From: JACSRF01 sp964504445
GTDB lineage: Bacteria; Chloroflexota; Anaerolineae; Promineifilales; Promineifilaceae
Direction: 5' to 3'
Length of the DNA stretch: 64,000 nucleotides
NCBI GenBank assembly: GCA_964504445.1
Contig: CAZDEO010000011.1
Location: 1-64,000 of the forward strand
A program made the position numbers and the translations under genes. This document shows, in pieces, positions 1 to 8,267 of this stretch. The stretch's first letter is position 1; every line of letters starts with the position of its first letter. The notes under the pieces were generated by a model. It did no database searches and was not told where the DNA came from. It saw only the letters and a program-made list of their open reading frames with translations.

Positions 1-30
1 CTAAATTCAAGAATGTTTAACTTATTTCAG

Positions 31-58
31 TTACAGTGTATTAAGTATGCTGTAAAAT
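31..58 (+). promoter_or_regulatory. Candidate promoter of the PPK2 gene
   Basis: TTACAG at 31-36 and TAAAAT at 53-58 are separated by 16 bp and lie just upstream of the gene starting at 78. The leader would be very short, about 12 bases, with GAGG near 66-69 as ribosome-binding site. Confidence 0.35.
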
Positions 59-77
59 CATTTATGAGGTTAATGCT

Positions 78-884
78 ATGTCTAATACCCATCGTTTAGC
101 AACAGGAGAGTCGGTCGTACTGGCCAATTTACCCACTAGCGGAAAGGTTTTTTACCCTGACGGCAAAGAAACGGCCGTTGCTGAATTCAAAACCCTGCGC
201 GACGAATTCATTGAACTACAAAAACGCCTTTATGCCGAAGGTAAACAAAAGCTCCTCATTGTTTTTCAGGCCATGGACGCCGGCGGCAAAGATGGTACCA
301 TCCGCAACGTTTTACGTGGTGTCAACCCCCAGGGCGTGCGCGTGCAATCTTTCAAAGTGCCTAGCAAAATTGAACTGGCCCACGACTTTCTTTGGCGTGT
401 ACATCATGTGGTCCCAGCGGCGGGCATGATAGGCGTCTTTAATCGTTCCCATTATGAAGATGTGTTGGTGGTGCGTGTCCACAACATGGTACCAGAGGCT
501 GTTTGGCGACCTCGCTATGAACAGATCAACCAGTTTGAAAAGCTGTTACACGACACGGGCACCACTATCCTAAAATTTTTCCTGCACATTTCTCCAGAAG
601 AGCAGGCAGAGCGCTTTCAGTCCCGATTGGATGAACCGGAAAAGAACTGGAAATTTTCTCTGGAAGACCTGGAAAAGCGCAAATATTGGGCAGACTATAT
701 GGCTGCCTACGAAGAAATGCTCAACCAGTGTACGACACCGTGGGCGCCCTGGTACGCCATTCCTGCCGACCAAAAATGGTATCGCAACCTGGTTGTTACG
801 CAGATCATTGTAAATAAACTGCAGGAAATGAACCCTCAATATCCAACCACAACCGAGGACTTGAGCAACGTCGTTATTCGCTGA
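78..884 (+). CDS. ppk2: Polyphosphate kinase 2 family phosphotransferase
   Basis: This 268-residue protein transfers phosphate between polyphosphate and nucleotides in the cytoplasm. A Walker A-like loop AMDAGGKDG is at about residues 65-73 and the Walker B region GVFNRSHYEDVL at 119-130; the Arg/Lys-rich lid lies between them. The length fits single-domain PPK2 enzymes. Whether it prefers ADP, AMP or both cannot be settled by eye. GAGG about 10 bases upstream supports the ATG at 78. The gene is followed by the terC-like gene on the same strand after about 100 bp. Confidence 0.9.
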   Translation: MSNTHRLATGESVVLANLPTSGKVFYPDGKETAVAEFKTLRDEFIELQKRLYAEGKQKLLIVFQAMDAGGKDGTIRNVLRGVNPQGVRVQSFKVPSKIELAHDFLWRVHHVVPAAGMIGVFNRSHYEDVLVVRVHNMVPEAVWRPRYEQINQFEKLLHDTGTTILKFFLHISPEEQAERFQSRLDEPEKNWKFSLEDLEKRKYWADYMAAYEEMLNQCTTPWAPWYAIPADQKWYRNLVVTQIIVNKLQEMNPQYPTTTEDLSNVVIR

Positions 885-982
885 TACGTAATGACGGTGC
901 TGCACTCCACTTGGGCAGATTGGGGTATGGCACAAGGTGGATGCCCAAAAAACTAAGAAAATCCAAGAAAGAGGACTAGACC

Positions 983-1762
983 GTGGCAGATTTCTTTACA
1001 ACCCAAAACCTGATGGCGTTTTTGACTTTAACCAGCCTGGAGATAGTGCTGGGTATTGACAACGTGATTTTTGTGGCAATTTTGTCGGCCAAACTTCCCG
1101 TGCATCAGCAAGATATGGGGCGGAAGCTGGGCATTGGGCTGGCGGTGGTTAGCCGTATCATGCTGCTGTTAGCCATAACCTGGGTGATGGGTTTAACAGC
1201 CCCGCTTTTAACGCTGTTGGGCAACTCTCTGAGCGGGCGTGACTTGATTTTGCTGGTGGGCGGTTTATTTTTAATTGGGAAAAGCACTTTTGAAATTCAC
1301 GAAAAGCTGGAAGCTGCTGAAAAAGACCATACAACGGCGAAGAAAGTGGTCACACTCGCTTCGGTGATAGCGCAGGTTGTGGTCATTGATATTGTGTTTT
1401 CTCTAGACTCGGTGATTACGGCCGTGGGCATTTCCGGCGTCTTGGGGGTAATGATTCCGGCGGTTGTCATCGCCGCGGTGCTGATGCTGTTTGCATCTGG
1501 CACTATCAGCCGTTTTGTGGAGAAACACCCCACCATGAAGATGTTGGCGCTCTCTTTCCTCATTCTGATTGGTGCGCTGCTGGTCATTGAGGGGTGGAAT
1601 GCGGAAGCCGCCCACGAGATGCACCTGAAAAACTACGGTTATTTTGCCATGGCCTTTAGCTTTGCGGTGGAAATGCTGAACATGCGCGTGCGGTCTAAAG
1701 CGGAAGAGCCGGTGAAACTGCACAACCTACCCAAATTGCCCCCGAAAGATGCCGGCGATTAG
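983..1762 (+). CDS. TerC family integral membrane protein
   Basis: A 259-residue multi-pass membrane protein of the TerC/YkoY family, associated in other bacteria with metal (manganese) export and tellurium resistance. The family hallmark LEIVLGIDNVIFVAIL is near the N terminus, and a second acidic membrane motif, VVVIDIVFSLDSVITAVG, lies about residue 135-152; such aspartates are thought to bind the ion. The start is GTG at 983, preceded by AAGAAAGAGG. The C terminus ends in a short charged cytoplasmic tail. The exact substrate is not visible from sequence. Confidence 0.88.
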   Translation: MADFFTTQNLMAFLTLTSLEIVLGIDNVIFVAILSAKLPVHQQDMGRKLGIGLAVVSRIMLLLAITWVMGLTAPLLTLLGNSLSGRDLILLVGGLFLIGKSTFEIHEKLEAAEKDHTTAKKVVTLASVIAQVVVIDIVFSLDSVITAVGISGVLGVMIPAVVIAAVLMLFASGTISRFVEKHPTMKMLALSFLILIGALLVIEGWNAEAAHEMHLKNYGYFAMAFSFAVEMLNMRVRSKAEEPVKLHNLPKLPPKDAGD

Positions 1763-1823
1763 AGGGATTGGTAGTGATATTGCCGACGCAATGAGAATCG
1801 TTGGTTATTAGGAAGCGCCTGCT

Positions 1824-2399
1824 TTAAGCGGCGTTTTCTTCTTCCGGGGAGATTTCACTGACGTCCGGGATTTCTGCTTCATGAACCGCTGTTTCTGAAG
1901 CAACGGCCGTTTCGCTATAGACGGCCGTGGCCGAAGGCACCGAATCTGCTTTGTAGGGGTCTACGTGCTGGTTTCCACAAAATGGACACAAATTCCAATT
2001 CAGCGCCATGAGCGAATTGCAGTCTGGGCACGCCTTCTTTAGCCGCGTGTGGCAGTAGGGGCAAAGAATCCAATCTTCCCGTACCATGCGGGAGCAGCCG
2101 GGGCAGGCCGGGCGCTCCTCAATTTCTTGCAGCAGCGCTTCCTCTTCCAGTGCCCGTTCATACGCTTCAGCCAACGTTTCGGGGGGGCGCAAAATGAGGT
2201 AAATGATGATGCCGACGCCGGGCAGCGCGGCTACCAATAGCGCCGCTAGCAGTTGGGCAAAGGGGTCGCGGGAACGCAGGCGCATGTCGCGGAAGGCCCA
2301 AATGATGAAGCTGAGCCACAAGGCGGCAAATAATGCCCCCAAAGCAGCAACCACAATGGTCAGATAAGAAATAAAGGTTTCCAGCGAGGGTATGGTCAT
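1824..2399 (-). CDS. PLDc_N-like membrane protein with double zinc ribbon
   Basis: A 191-residue protein. Two N-terminal hydrophobic segments (about residues 8-32 and 48-70) resemble the PLDc_N membrane module. A linker is followed by two zinc ribbons built from four CxxC pairs: CPGC, CPYC, CPDC and CPFC (about residues 98-142). The acidic tail contains three Thr-Ala-Val tripeptides, two of them from adjacent ACGGCCGT palindromes, which looks like palindrome-driven tail growth. GGAGAATTGC precedes the ATG. It is probably a membrane-attached scaffold or sensor; function unknown. Confidence 0.7.
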   Translation of the reverse strand: MTIPSLETFISYLTIVVAALGALFAALWLSFIIWAFRDMRLRSRDPFAQLLAALLVAALPGVGIIIYLILRPPETLAEAYERALEEEALLQEIEERPACPGCSRMVREDWILCPYCHTRLKKACPDCNSLMALNWNLCPFCGNQHVDPYKADSVPSATAVYSETAVASETAVHEAEIPDVSEISPEEENAA

Positions 2400-2455
2400 G
2401 CAATTCTCCGCTGGTTCTGGCCTGCTGACGAGCGCCTGAACCTGATCCGGCGCAA

Positions 2456-2464
2456 ATTATAGCA
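2456..2464 (-). promoter_or_regulatory. Extended -10 promoter element (TGCTATAAT)
   Basis: Read on the minus strand the sequence is TGCTATAAT, a perfect extended -10 box, about 57 bp upstream of the zinc-ribbon gene start at 2399. The same TGTGCTATAATTT context recurs upstream of the DGR target gene near 41975. No clear -35 box is seen, as expected for extended -10 promoters. Confidence 0.5.
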
Positions 2465-2503
2465 CAAAGACGGCCGTTTCGATGGGAACCTGCACCAGAA
2501 ACG

Positions 2504-2530
2504 CAAAACGCCCCGCGGGGGGGCGTTTTG
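2504..2530. terminator. GC-rich hairpin downstream of the pilin gene
   Basis: Perfect 11-bp arms CAAAACGCCCC (2504-2514) and GGGGCGTTTTG (2520-2530) surround a 5-base loop. The hairpin lies just past the Flp pilin stop on the minus strand. The T run is inside the 3' arm, so it may work as a weak intrinsic terminator. Confidence 0.55.
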
Positions 2531-2548
2531 ACGCAAAAAATCTGTTCG

Positions 2549-2695
2549 CTAAAATCCGGCCGTTACTCGGCTAAACATATTGCCAATTTGCGGCCCTAGA
2601 ATGGTAAGAATTGCCACGATGATTACAGCAACCAGGACAATGGCCATGCCATATTCAGTCATGCCCTGCCCCTCTTCTCTCTGGAAAAATAGCAT
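2549..2695 (-). CDS. Flp/Fap-type pilin subunit
   Basis: A 48-residue protein: short charged leader MLFFQREEGQG, then MTEYGMAIVLVAVIIVAIL and a short polar tail. The Gly followed by a hydrophobic segment with the Glu-Tyr pair is the Flp prepilin signature; cleavage is expected after Gly11 by a TadV/prepilin peptidase. GGAGGTG seven bases before the ATG gives a strong ribosome-binding site. No tad secretion genes are nearby, so it must rely on machinery encoded elsewhere. A hairpin follows the gene. Confidence 0.8.
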   Translation of the reverse strand: MLFFQREEGQGMTEYGMAIVLVAVIIVAILTILGPQIGNMFSRVTAGF

Positions 2696-2788
2696 AATAA
2701 CACCTCCGAATAAAAACAATATGACTTAGCGTAACAATGGCTTGACCCCGATGTCAACAGCCTATTTGGGCTATTGTTGCCATAGAGT

Positions 2789-3895
2789 TTAGCGGACCTG
2801 ATAGGTGTTTGGCTCATCAGGACGGGCGTGAGGGGCCAGGCAGCTAGAAAAACTAAAGGCGAAAAGGGCTAACCCGCCCGCCTGAAAGGTCAGGGTTAGC
2901 TCGTGCCAACCAAAATCCGGGTTGCGCACCAGTTGGAACATACGCGGGCGGTCCACCATAATGTAGCTAACGCCATCCGGGGTAAATTGAATGTCTGTGC
3001 CCGCATGGGTGCTGTCCAGGAAACGGCCGTTCTGCTGCACCAAGATCCGCGGGTCCCTTGCTGATGGGCGCAGGCCCAGACGTAACGCCACCGGGTCGGC
3101 TGTGGGGCTGAGGACGGCATTCACGGCAGCGGCCTGGTAGGGTAATACAATTTTGCCCCCCGCTTCACCGGCGTAAGCCAGGGCTTCCGGCCAGGCCCGC
3201 CACACACCCTCCACAAAAAACTGACCGACCTGTCTTTCATCCGGCGCTGGCAAGTCATAAAAAACCGGGTTATTGGGAAAGTAACCGGCAGGGTTGCCCA
3301 ACGCGCCGCCAAAAAGGCCTCCACCCTGGTAACCGGCGTACAGTTCTGGTGTAGGGCGGTAGCAAACCGCGCCGGGCGTGTCTTCTTCTCGCAGCGGAGG
3401 CAGGGGGTCGGGTAAGATGGCGTCGGGGTTGTGCTGGCGCAGCAAGATTTGCAGGGCGCTTTCAATTTGCTGGTAATAGCCCTCGCCCTGCCGCCGTAGG
3501 CGCATGTAGCCCGCGGCATCGACGAGGAACTTGGTAGGCCACGCCTTGGCGGTGAAGCGTTCCCAGTTTTGGTACCGGTTGTCTAACAGAATGGGGTAGC
3601 GTAGGTTGTAATGGGCAACGGCCGTTTCCACTTGCTGCCGAATCTGCCCAAAGGCGAACTCTGGGGTGTGTATGCCAATAATTGTCAGCCCCAGCCCGGC
3701 ATAACGCTCGTGCCAACGGGTCAGGTAGGGCAGCGTGCGCAGGCAGTTGACACATGCATAATCCCAAAAATCTATCAACACCACCTGCCCGCGCAGCAAC
3801 GCTTTGGTCAGGGGTTGCTGCACGTTCAACCAGTCGCCGGGAGCAAAGTCCGGCATGCGCACTATTGGCGGATCGAGTTGACCTACCATGCCCAT
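2789..3895 (-). CDS. Thioredoxin-like (TlpA/DipZ C-terminal type) protein
   Basis: A 368-residue protein. Residues about 15-155 form a thioredoxin fold with the redox motif CVNC after DFWDYA, as in the periplasmic part of DipZ and TlpA-like proteins, followed by the cis-Pro region AWPTKFLVD. The C-terminal half is a beta-rich domain like that following thioredoxin in DipZ. No signal peptide or membrane helices are seen, so it is either cytoplasmic or exported by another route. It probably handles thiol-disulfide exchange. It is divergent from the ADP-ribosylglycohydrolase gene at 3957. Confidence 0.72.
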   Translation of the reverse strand: MGMVGQLDPPIVRMPDFAPGDWLNVQQPLTKALLRGQVVLIDFWDYACVNCLRTLPYLTRWHERYAGLGLTIIGIHTPEFAFGQIRQQVETAVAHYNLRYPILLDNRYQNWERFTAKAWPTKFLVDAAGYMRLRRQGEGYYQQIESALQILLRQHNPDAILPDPLPPLREEDTPGAVCYRPTPELYAGYQGGGLFGGALGNPAGYFPNNPVFYDLPAPDERQVGQFFVEGVWRAWPEALAYAGEAGGKIVLPYQAAAVNAVLSPTADPVALRLGLRPSARDPRILVQQNGRFLDSTHAGTDIQFTPDGVSYIMVDRPRMFQLVRNPDFGWHELTLTFQAGGLALFAFSFSSCLAPHARPDEPNTYQVR

Positions 3896-3944
3896 ATTTT
3901 AGCAAAGCAGCCAATTAAGTTGCGATTGTTTTAAGAAAATCGTT

Positions 3945-3950
3945 TACAAT
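3945..3950 (+). promoter_or_regulatory. -10 box TACAAT close to the start codon of a candidate leaderless gene
   Basis: TACAAT at 3945-3950 ends 6 bases before the ATG at 3957, and there is no Shine-Dalgarno sequence. TTGCGA at 3920-3925 is a possible -35 with a long 19-bp spacer. Transcription would start at about the ATG. Confidence 0.35.
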
Positions 3951-3956
3951 CGGGCT

Positions 3957-4892
3957 ATGGACACAATTAATCGTTTTCGGGGCAGTTTGTTGGGATTGGC
4001 CGCGGCTGATGCCGTAGGAACTACTTTGGAGTTTAAGACACCGGGCAGCTTCACGCCCATTGTTGACATGGTGGGGGGTGGCCCTTTTGATTTGCGGCCT
4101 GGGCAATGGACGGATGACACTTCTATGGCGCTTTGCCTGGCGGAAAGTCTGGTGGAGATGGCAGGTTTTGATGCCGGGGACCAGATGGCGCGTTATGTGC
4201 GCTGGTATCACGAAGGGTATTGGAGCAGTACGGGTCGCTGTTTTGACATTGGCAACACGGTGCGCGGCGCGCTGGAGCGGTTTTTGCGGACAGGTGATCC
4301 TTTTTCTGGTTCCACCGATCCCTATTCAGCCGGAAACGGATCCATTATGCGGCTGACTCCGGTACCCATGTTTTACGCAGCTAATCCTGAGCAAGCTGTC
4401 CACATGTCTGGTGAAAGTTCGCGGACAACCCACGGGACAGCAACGGCCGTTGCTGCCTGTTACTACTTGGGTGGTCTCATCGTCGGCGCCCTTCATGGCG
4501 CCACCAAGACCCAGCTTCTGGCCCCACACTATGCCCCCGTGCCCGGTTACTGGCAATTACACCCTTTGCATCCAGAAGTTGCAACTATCGCCAGCGGTTC
4601 TTACAAGGAAAAACAACCCCCAGCTATTAAAGGCAGCGGTTACGTAGTGCAGTCCTTGGAAGCCGCACTGTGGGCCTTTTACCACAGCGGAAATTTCCGC
4701 GAAGGCTGCTTACTGGCGGCTAACCTGGGGGACGATGCCGATACGACGGCGGCTGTTTATGGACAATTGGCGGGCGCATTTTATGGCCTGGATGGCATTC
4801 CAGAAGTCTGGCGGCAACGCGTAGTCTTCCAGGACGAAATTTTGCGCCTGGCCGACCGTCTTCACGCCCTGAGTCAGTTGGCGAGCACATGA
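3957..4892 (+). CDS. ADP-ribosylglycohydrolase (DraG) family protein
   Basis: A 311-residue protein of the DraG/ADP-ribosylglycohydrolase fold, which removes ADP-ribose from protein or other acceptors using two Mg2+ ions. The metal-binding motif WTDDTSMAL lies about residues 52-60 and the second motif GDDADTTAAVYGQLAGA near residues 259-275. The N-terminal segment RFRGSLLGLAAADAVG is typical. The ATG lacks an SD and sits right behind a -10 box, so initiation may be leaderless. A calcineurin-like phosphoesterase gene follows after 31 bp on the same strand. Confidence 0.88.
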   Translation: MDTINRFRGSLLGLAAADAVGTTLEFKTPGSFTPIVDMVGGGPFDLRPGQWTDDTSMALCLAESLVEMAGFDAGDQMARYVRWYHEGYWSSTGRCFDIGNTVRGALERFLRTGDPFSGSTDPYSAGNGSIMRLTPVPMFYAANPEQAVHMSGESSRTTHGTATAVAACYYLGGLIVGALHGATKTQLLAPHYAPVPGYWQLHPLHPEVATIASGSYKEKQPPAIKGSGYVVQSLEAALWAFYHSGNFREGCLLAANLGDDADTTAAVYGQLAGAFYGLDGIPEVWRQRVVFQDEILRLADRLHALSQLAST

Positions 4893-4923
4893 GGGCAGTA
4901 TTCTTCTTTGGAGCAATGAGGTT

Positions 4924-5655
4924 GTGGTGAAAATCGCCGTCATGACGGACATCCACGCGAATTTACCCGCGCTGCAGGCCGTTTTGGCTGACATTGCTGC
5001 CCGGCACGTAGATGCCATCTACCACACCGGTGACGTCATTGGCATTGGCCCTTTTCCCGCGGAATGTCTGGAGATTTTGCTAAGCTTGCCCAATATAACC
5101 TGTTTGATGGGTAACCACGATGCCTGGTTTGTGCAGGGTTTACCTGTGCCCCAACCAGATTGGATGAGTGATGGGGAGATGGCACATCATCAATGGACAC
5201 ATCGCCAAATTGACGATGTGTACCGCTGGATGATAGTTCAGTGGCCTTTTGTATTGCATCAGGAATTTGCCGGAGTACGGGTTAGCTTTATCCATTATGG
5301 GTTGCAGGCCGATGGCCGGGAATTTCACCCCATAGTACGCCAGCCTGCGGTGACTGACTTGGATGCGATGTACGGCCGTTTCCCCGGCTCCCTGCTTTTT
5401 TTTGGCCACGACCACGCCCCCACCGACGTTAACGGCAAAATCCACTACCTGAATCCTGGCTCACTCGGTTGTCATCACGAAGCAGTTGCCCGTTACCACT
5501 TATTAACCTGCGAAAAAGGGCACCACAGCTTAGAAAAGCGTGCAGTGCCCTATGATGATCGTCCCTTGTTTGCGGCTTATGAAAAGCGCCGCGTACCAGA
5601 TCGACAATTTATCTGCCGCGTCTTTCACGGCAATCGCCGCCGACTATCTAGCTAA
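4924..5655 (+). CDS. Calcineurin-like metallophosphoesterase
   Basis: A 243-residue YfcE/MJ0936-like phosphoesterase. Dinuclear metal motifs are visible in order: DIHANLPAL (about residues 9-17), GDVIG (38-42), GNHD (63-66) and GHDH (about 161-164). The substrate is likely a phosphodiester, but cannot be named. Start is GTG at 4924 (or GTG at 4927). It probably forms a two-gene unit with the upstream ADP-ribosylglycohydrolase, which hints at a shared ADP-ribose or nucleotide salvage role (inference). Confidence 0.82.
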   Translation: MVKIAVMTDIHANLPALQAVLADIAARHVDAIYHTGDVIGIGPFPAECLEILLSLPNITCLMGNHDAWFVQGLPVPQPDWMSDGEMAHHQWTHRQIDDVYRWMIVQWPFVLHQEFAGVRVSFIHYGLQADGREFHPIVRQPAVTDLDAMYGRFPGSLLFFGHDHAPTDVNGKIHYLNPGSLGCHHEAVARYHLLTCEKGHHSLEKRAVPYDDRPLFAAYEKRRVPDRQFICRVFHGNRRRLSS

Positions 5656-5670
5656 TACTCAGCCTCAAAA

Positions 5671-6252
5671 TCACAAATCTGGCGAGCCATACAAATACCA
5701 GTACCTATCTGCTGGGTAAGCATCTTGCCAATCTTGAATCCAGACAAACTTACCCGGCTGCCAACGGTGCTTTAAATTCTGATCAAGCGTGTTAGTTTGG
5801 GTTGAAATCTGCTGTGCCAGTTGGAATGGACTTTGCTGCATTTGCGTCATTAACGCCGAAATAACCACTCTGGTATCCACTTTGTCCGCATAATAGCAGC
5901 CTTCTTCACTTCTATGTTTACTCAGATGGCGCAAACAGGTCATCCATTCACCTAGCCGCGCATGTAGTTCTTGGTGGGATTTTTGCTCAAACCGTACGAT
6001 GTTTTGAGACATAATCGCTTGCAGAGTAGTATCTGCATGACGTAATCTTTCTTGCTGTTCAGCCGAAAGTTCACCTTGCAGTGCGCACAAGCGCTGTTGC
6101 CGCATGAGGCAGCCACCAATAGTTAGTTTGGGTATGTCGTGCTTATAAATTTCCCACTCAGTGTTATCGCTAGTCAGGTAATCTGGCAAGTGGGCAATCA
6201 TGGTCTCCAGCGTGTATAAATCGCGTTCAAATAAATCTCGTCTGCTGTGCAT
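5671..6252 (-). CDS. Hypothetical helical protein
   Basis: Not recognised. I chose the ATG at 6252, giving 193 residues (MHSRRDLFERDLYTLETM), because AAAGGGGG lies just upstream of it; two in-frame ATGs further up overlap this site. The protein is soluble, mostly helical and rich in Gln, Leu and Arg, with a Trp/Tyr-rich C terminus (WIQDWQDAYPADRYWYLY). It has no signal peptide or membrane helix. The gene converges on the phosphoesterase gene with 15 bp between stops. Confidence 0.6.
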   Translation of the reverse strand: MHSRRDLFERDLYTLETMIAHLPDYLTSDNTEWEIYKHDIPKLTIGGCLMRQQRLCALQGELSAEQQERLRHADTTLQAIMSQNIVRFEQKSHQELHARLGEWMTCLRHLSKHRSEEGCYYADKVDTRVVISALMTQMQQSPFQLAQQISTQTNTLDQNLKHRWQPGKFVWIQDWQDAYPADRYWYLYGSPDL

Positions 6253-6319
6253 TTCAAACCCCCTTTGCATCACAAAAAGCGGTCAGTTACCCGTCCCTTT
6301 TGATGTCTATATGGGTAGC

Positions 6320-6346
6320 ATAATAGGGGGCGTTTTGTGGTGTCAA
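6320..6346 (-). promoter_or_regulatory. Candidate promoter of the helical protein gene
   Basis: On the minus strand a consensus -35 TTGACA (6341-6346, with a second copy at 6348-6353) is followed after 15 bp by TATTAT (6320-6325). It lies about 70 bp upstream of the start at 6252. The remainder of 6253-6553 shows no gene. Confidence 0.45.
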
Positions 6347-6553
6347 GTGTCAAAGATCATATCTGTTTGACGGACTAGGCAGGTTGCTGTTAAACCGCCG
6401 GGCAAACAAAAAGCGACCCTGGTTTATAGAGCCGCTTGGGAACAATGTGGCTATTTTTTGCCAATTTAACAGTATTGAAGGGGCGCGCGGGCGGCCTGTT
6501 TGTAATAGATAGGCTACCTTTCTGTGCGTCCAAGCCTTTTCGACTAGCCGAGA

Positions 6554-6937
6554 TTAGCTGGTGGATTCTTTGCTGTTGATGAGTTGATTGATAACTGCGA
6601 TAAGCTGTTTCCGGGCAATGGGCTTGGTCAGGTAGTGGTTGGCGCCAGCCGCCAGTCCCTCGTCAACGGCCGTTCCATGGGTTTTGGCGCTTAACATGAT
6701 AACGGGCAGTTGGGCAGTTTGGGGATTACGGCGAATCTCCTGGCAAGTCACAATACCATCCATGTTGGGCATCATAACATCCAAAAGCACAACATCGGGC
6801 AATTGCCTATTTAACTTTTGCAAAGCATCAAGTCCATCTTCAGCTTCAAACACCTCAAATCCTGCCGGCCTGAGCATCAGTTGCAACAGATCACGGGTCA
6901 TTTGTTCATCATCTACTACCAATACTGAATAAGCCAC
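6554..6937 (-). CDS. Single-domain response regulator (CheY-like receiver)
   Basis: A 127-residue stand-alone receiver domain. The acidic pocket VVDDE is at residues 7-11, the phosphoacceptor Asp is in VVLLDVMMPNMDG (about Asp53), the Ser/Thr is in IMLSAK and the conserved Lys is in LTKPI. No output domain is attached, so it would signal by protein contact. The start is GTG at 6937 with GAGGAGA upstream. No histidine kinase is adjacent; the nearest one is at 49036. Confidence 0.92.
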   Translation of the reverse strand: MAYSVLVVDDEQMTRDLLQLMLRPAGFEVFEAEDGLDALQKLNRQLPDVVLLDVMMPNMDGIVTCQEIRRNPQTAQLPVIMLSAKTHGTAVDEGLAAGANHYLTKPIARKQLIAVINQLINSKESTS

Positions 6938-7254
6938 TTACGTCTCCTCAACCTGCGGTAAGCTATGGGAACAACACTGTCCGTAGCATTACTCCCGATT
7001 ATAGGAAAGATGTTGCCTGCGTATGTCACAATCTTGTGAAACTCATGTTAAAGATGGTTGTTACCTATTAGCTTCACAATGGCATAGCCTTGGTGTGTTA
7101 CAGGGCAGGCTTAGATGCTAACTGTAAACCAAACCCAACCAAGGCATCATTCTGCTTACGTCTTTTTTAGAAAGCGGTCATGCACATTGGTTTTTGCACG
7201 GCCCCAAACATGTGTCGCATATTTAGCTCGCACGATGATTCTGAATAAGAGACT
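6938..7254. other. Gene-free interval between response regulator and degV-like gene
   Basis: About 317 bp without a credible open frame or recognised RNA. It should hold the response-regulator promoter near 6940-7050. I see no convincing hairpin terminator for the gene starting upstream at 8112. Confidence 0.4.
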
Positions 7255-8112
7255 TTAAGCCAGTTCCTTAAATAAGTGCATGGGCACAACGGCCGTACCC
7301 ACAATGCCCGGCCCCGTATGCACCCCTAGCACCGGAGAAATCCGCAGCACCTCCAGGCGGGCCACCGTCAGGCGACTTTTGATCATTTCTGCCAACGTTT
7401 CCGCCTGGTCAGGCGCTTTGCCGTGCAGTACCGACACCCACAACGGCGTTTCGGGTCCAAACTGGGTTACCAGATAGTCCACAATACCCGTCATGGTGCT
7501 TTTCAGCGTGCGCCCCTTGCTGACGGTGCTGTACTTGCCATCCGCCTTATCCACCTTAATGACAGGCTTGATTTTTAGCAGCGAACCGGCTAACGCCTGT
7601 ACCCGGCCAATGCGCCCCCCACGAGCCAGGTACTCTAATGTTTCCAGGGTGTAAATGACCTCTGTGTTGGCCCGAATTTGCGCCAGGTGTTCCACAATGG
7701 CCTCTTTGGCCCAGCCGGCCTGGGCTGCCCAGGCGGCGGCCAATACTTGAAACCGCTGCCCGCCAGAAAGAGTCAGGCTGTCTACCAGGGTAACGGCCGT
7801 TTCCGCCACCTCCTCCACACCCAACCGCGCCGACTGTACCGTGCCGCTCAATCCAGAAGAGATGTGAATCGAAAACACCGCCTCCCCCGCCAATTGGCGG
7901 TAAATCTCGGCAAAGATACCCGCCGAAGGCTGCGCGGTGGTGGGTACTTGCGGAGCCATAGCCGCCAGCCGGTCATAAAAAGCATCGTGGCTAATGTCTG
8001 ACGAGGCTATTTCCCCTTCCGGGAATTGAATGAACAAGGGCGCGACGTGGATACCCAACATCTGGGCTTCCTCTAACGGAATATCAGCACCACTATCTGT
8101 CACGATCTTCAT
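7255..8112 (-). CDS. DegV family fatty-acid-binding protein
   Basis: A 285-residue DegV/FakB-like protein that binds a fatty acid, usually as partner of a DAK-type kinase. The N-terminal VTDSGADIP, the central ISSGLSGTVQSARLG and the GGRIGR segment are family signatures. GGAGACAAAA precedes the ATG. It is transcribed divergently from the zinc-type P-type ATPase gene. No fakA-like kinase is in the window. Confidence 0.9.
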   Translation of the reverse strand: MKIVTDSGADIPLEEAQMLGIHVAPLFIQFPEGEIASSDISHDAFYDRLAAMAPQVPTTAQPSAGIFAEIYRQLAGEAVFSIHISSGLSGTVQSARLGVEEVAETAVTLVDSLTLSGGQRFQVLAAAWAAQAGWAKEAIVEHLAQIRANTEVIYTLETLEYLARGGRIGRVQALAGSLLKIKPVIKVDKADGKYSTVSKGRTLKSTMTGIVDYLVTQFGPETPLWVSVLHGKAPDQAETLAEMIKSRLTVARLEVLRISPVLGVHTGPGIVGTAVVPMHLFKELA

Positions 8113-8255
8113 TTTTGTCTCCAGTTTGAATAAGGCCCGCCCTCATCTACCTCATTTTCTTGCCTGGCAGGCCACAAAAGTTTCAGCAATTGTAGCCCAC
8201 ATATGCCTACTCTGTGAAAATTGGTGCAATATACCCGGTAAATTTATTCCGCCGT

Positions 8256-8261
8256 TATAAT
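8256..8261 (+). promoter_or_regulatory. -10 box TATAAT next to the start of the P-type ATPase gene
   Basis: A perfect TATAAT at 8256-8261 ends 6 bases before the ATG at 8268. AGGTG at 8262-8266 is only one base from the ATG, too close for a normal ribosome-binding site. This suggests a leaderless or near-leaderless transcript. Confidence 0.4.
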
Positions 8262-8267
8262 AGGTGC

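Noticed and set aside
570..935. Antisense frame opposite ppk2
   Set aside because: No SD, no recognisable domain and ppk2 motifs are intact on the other strand.
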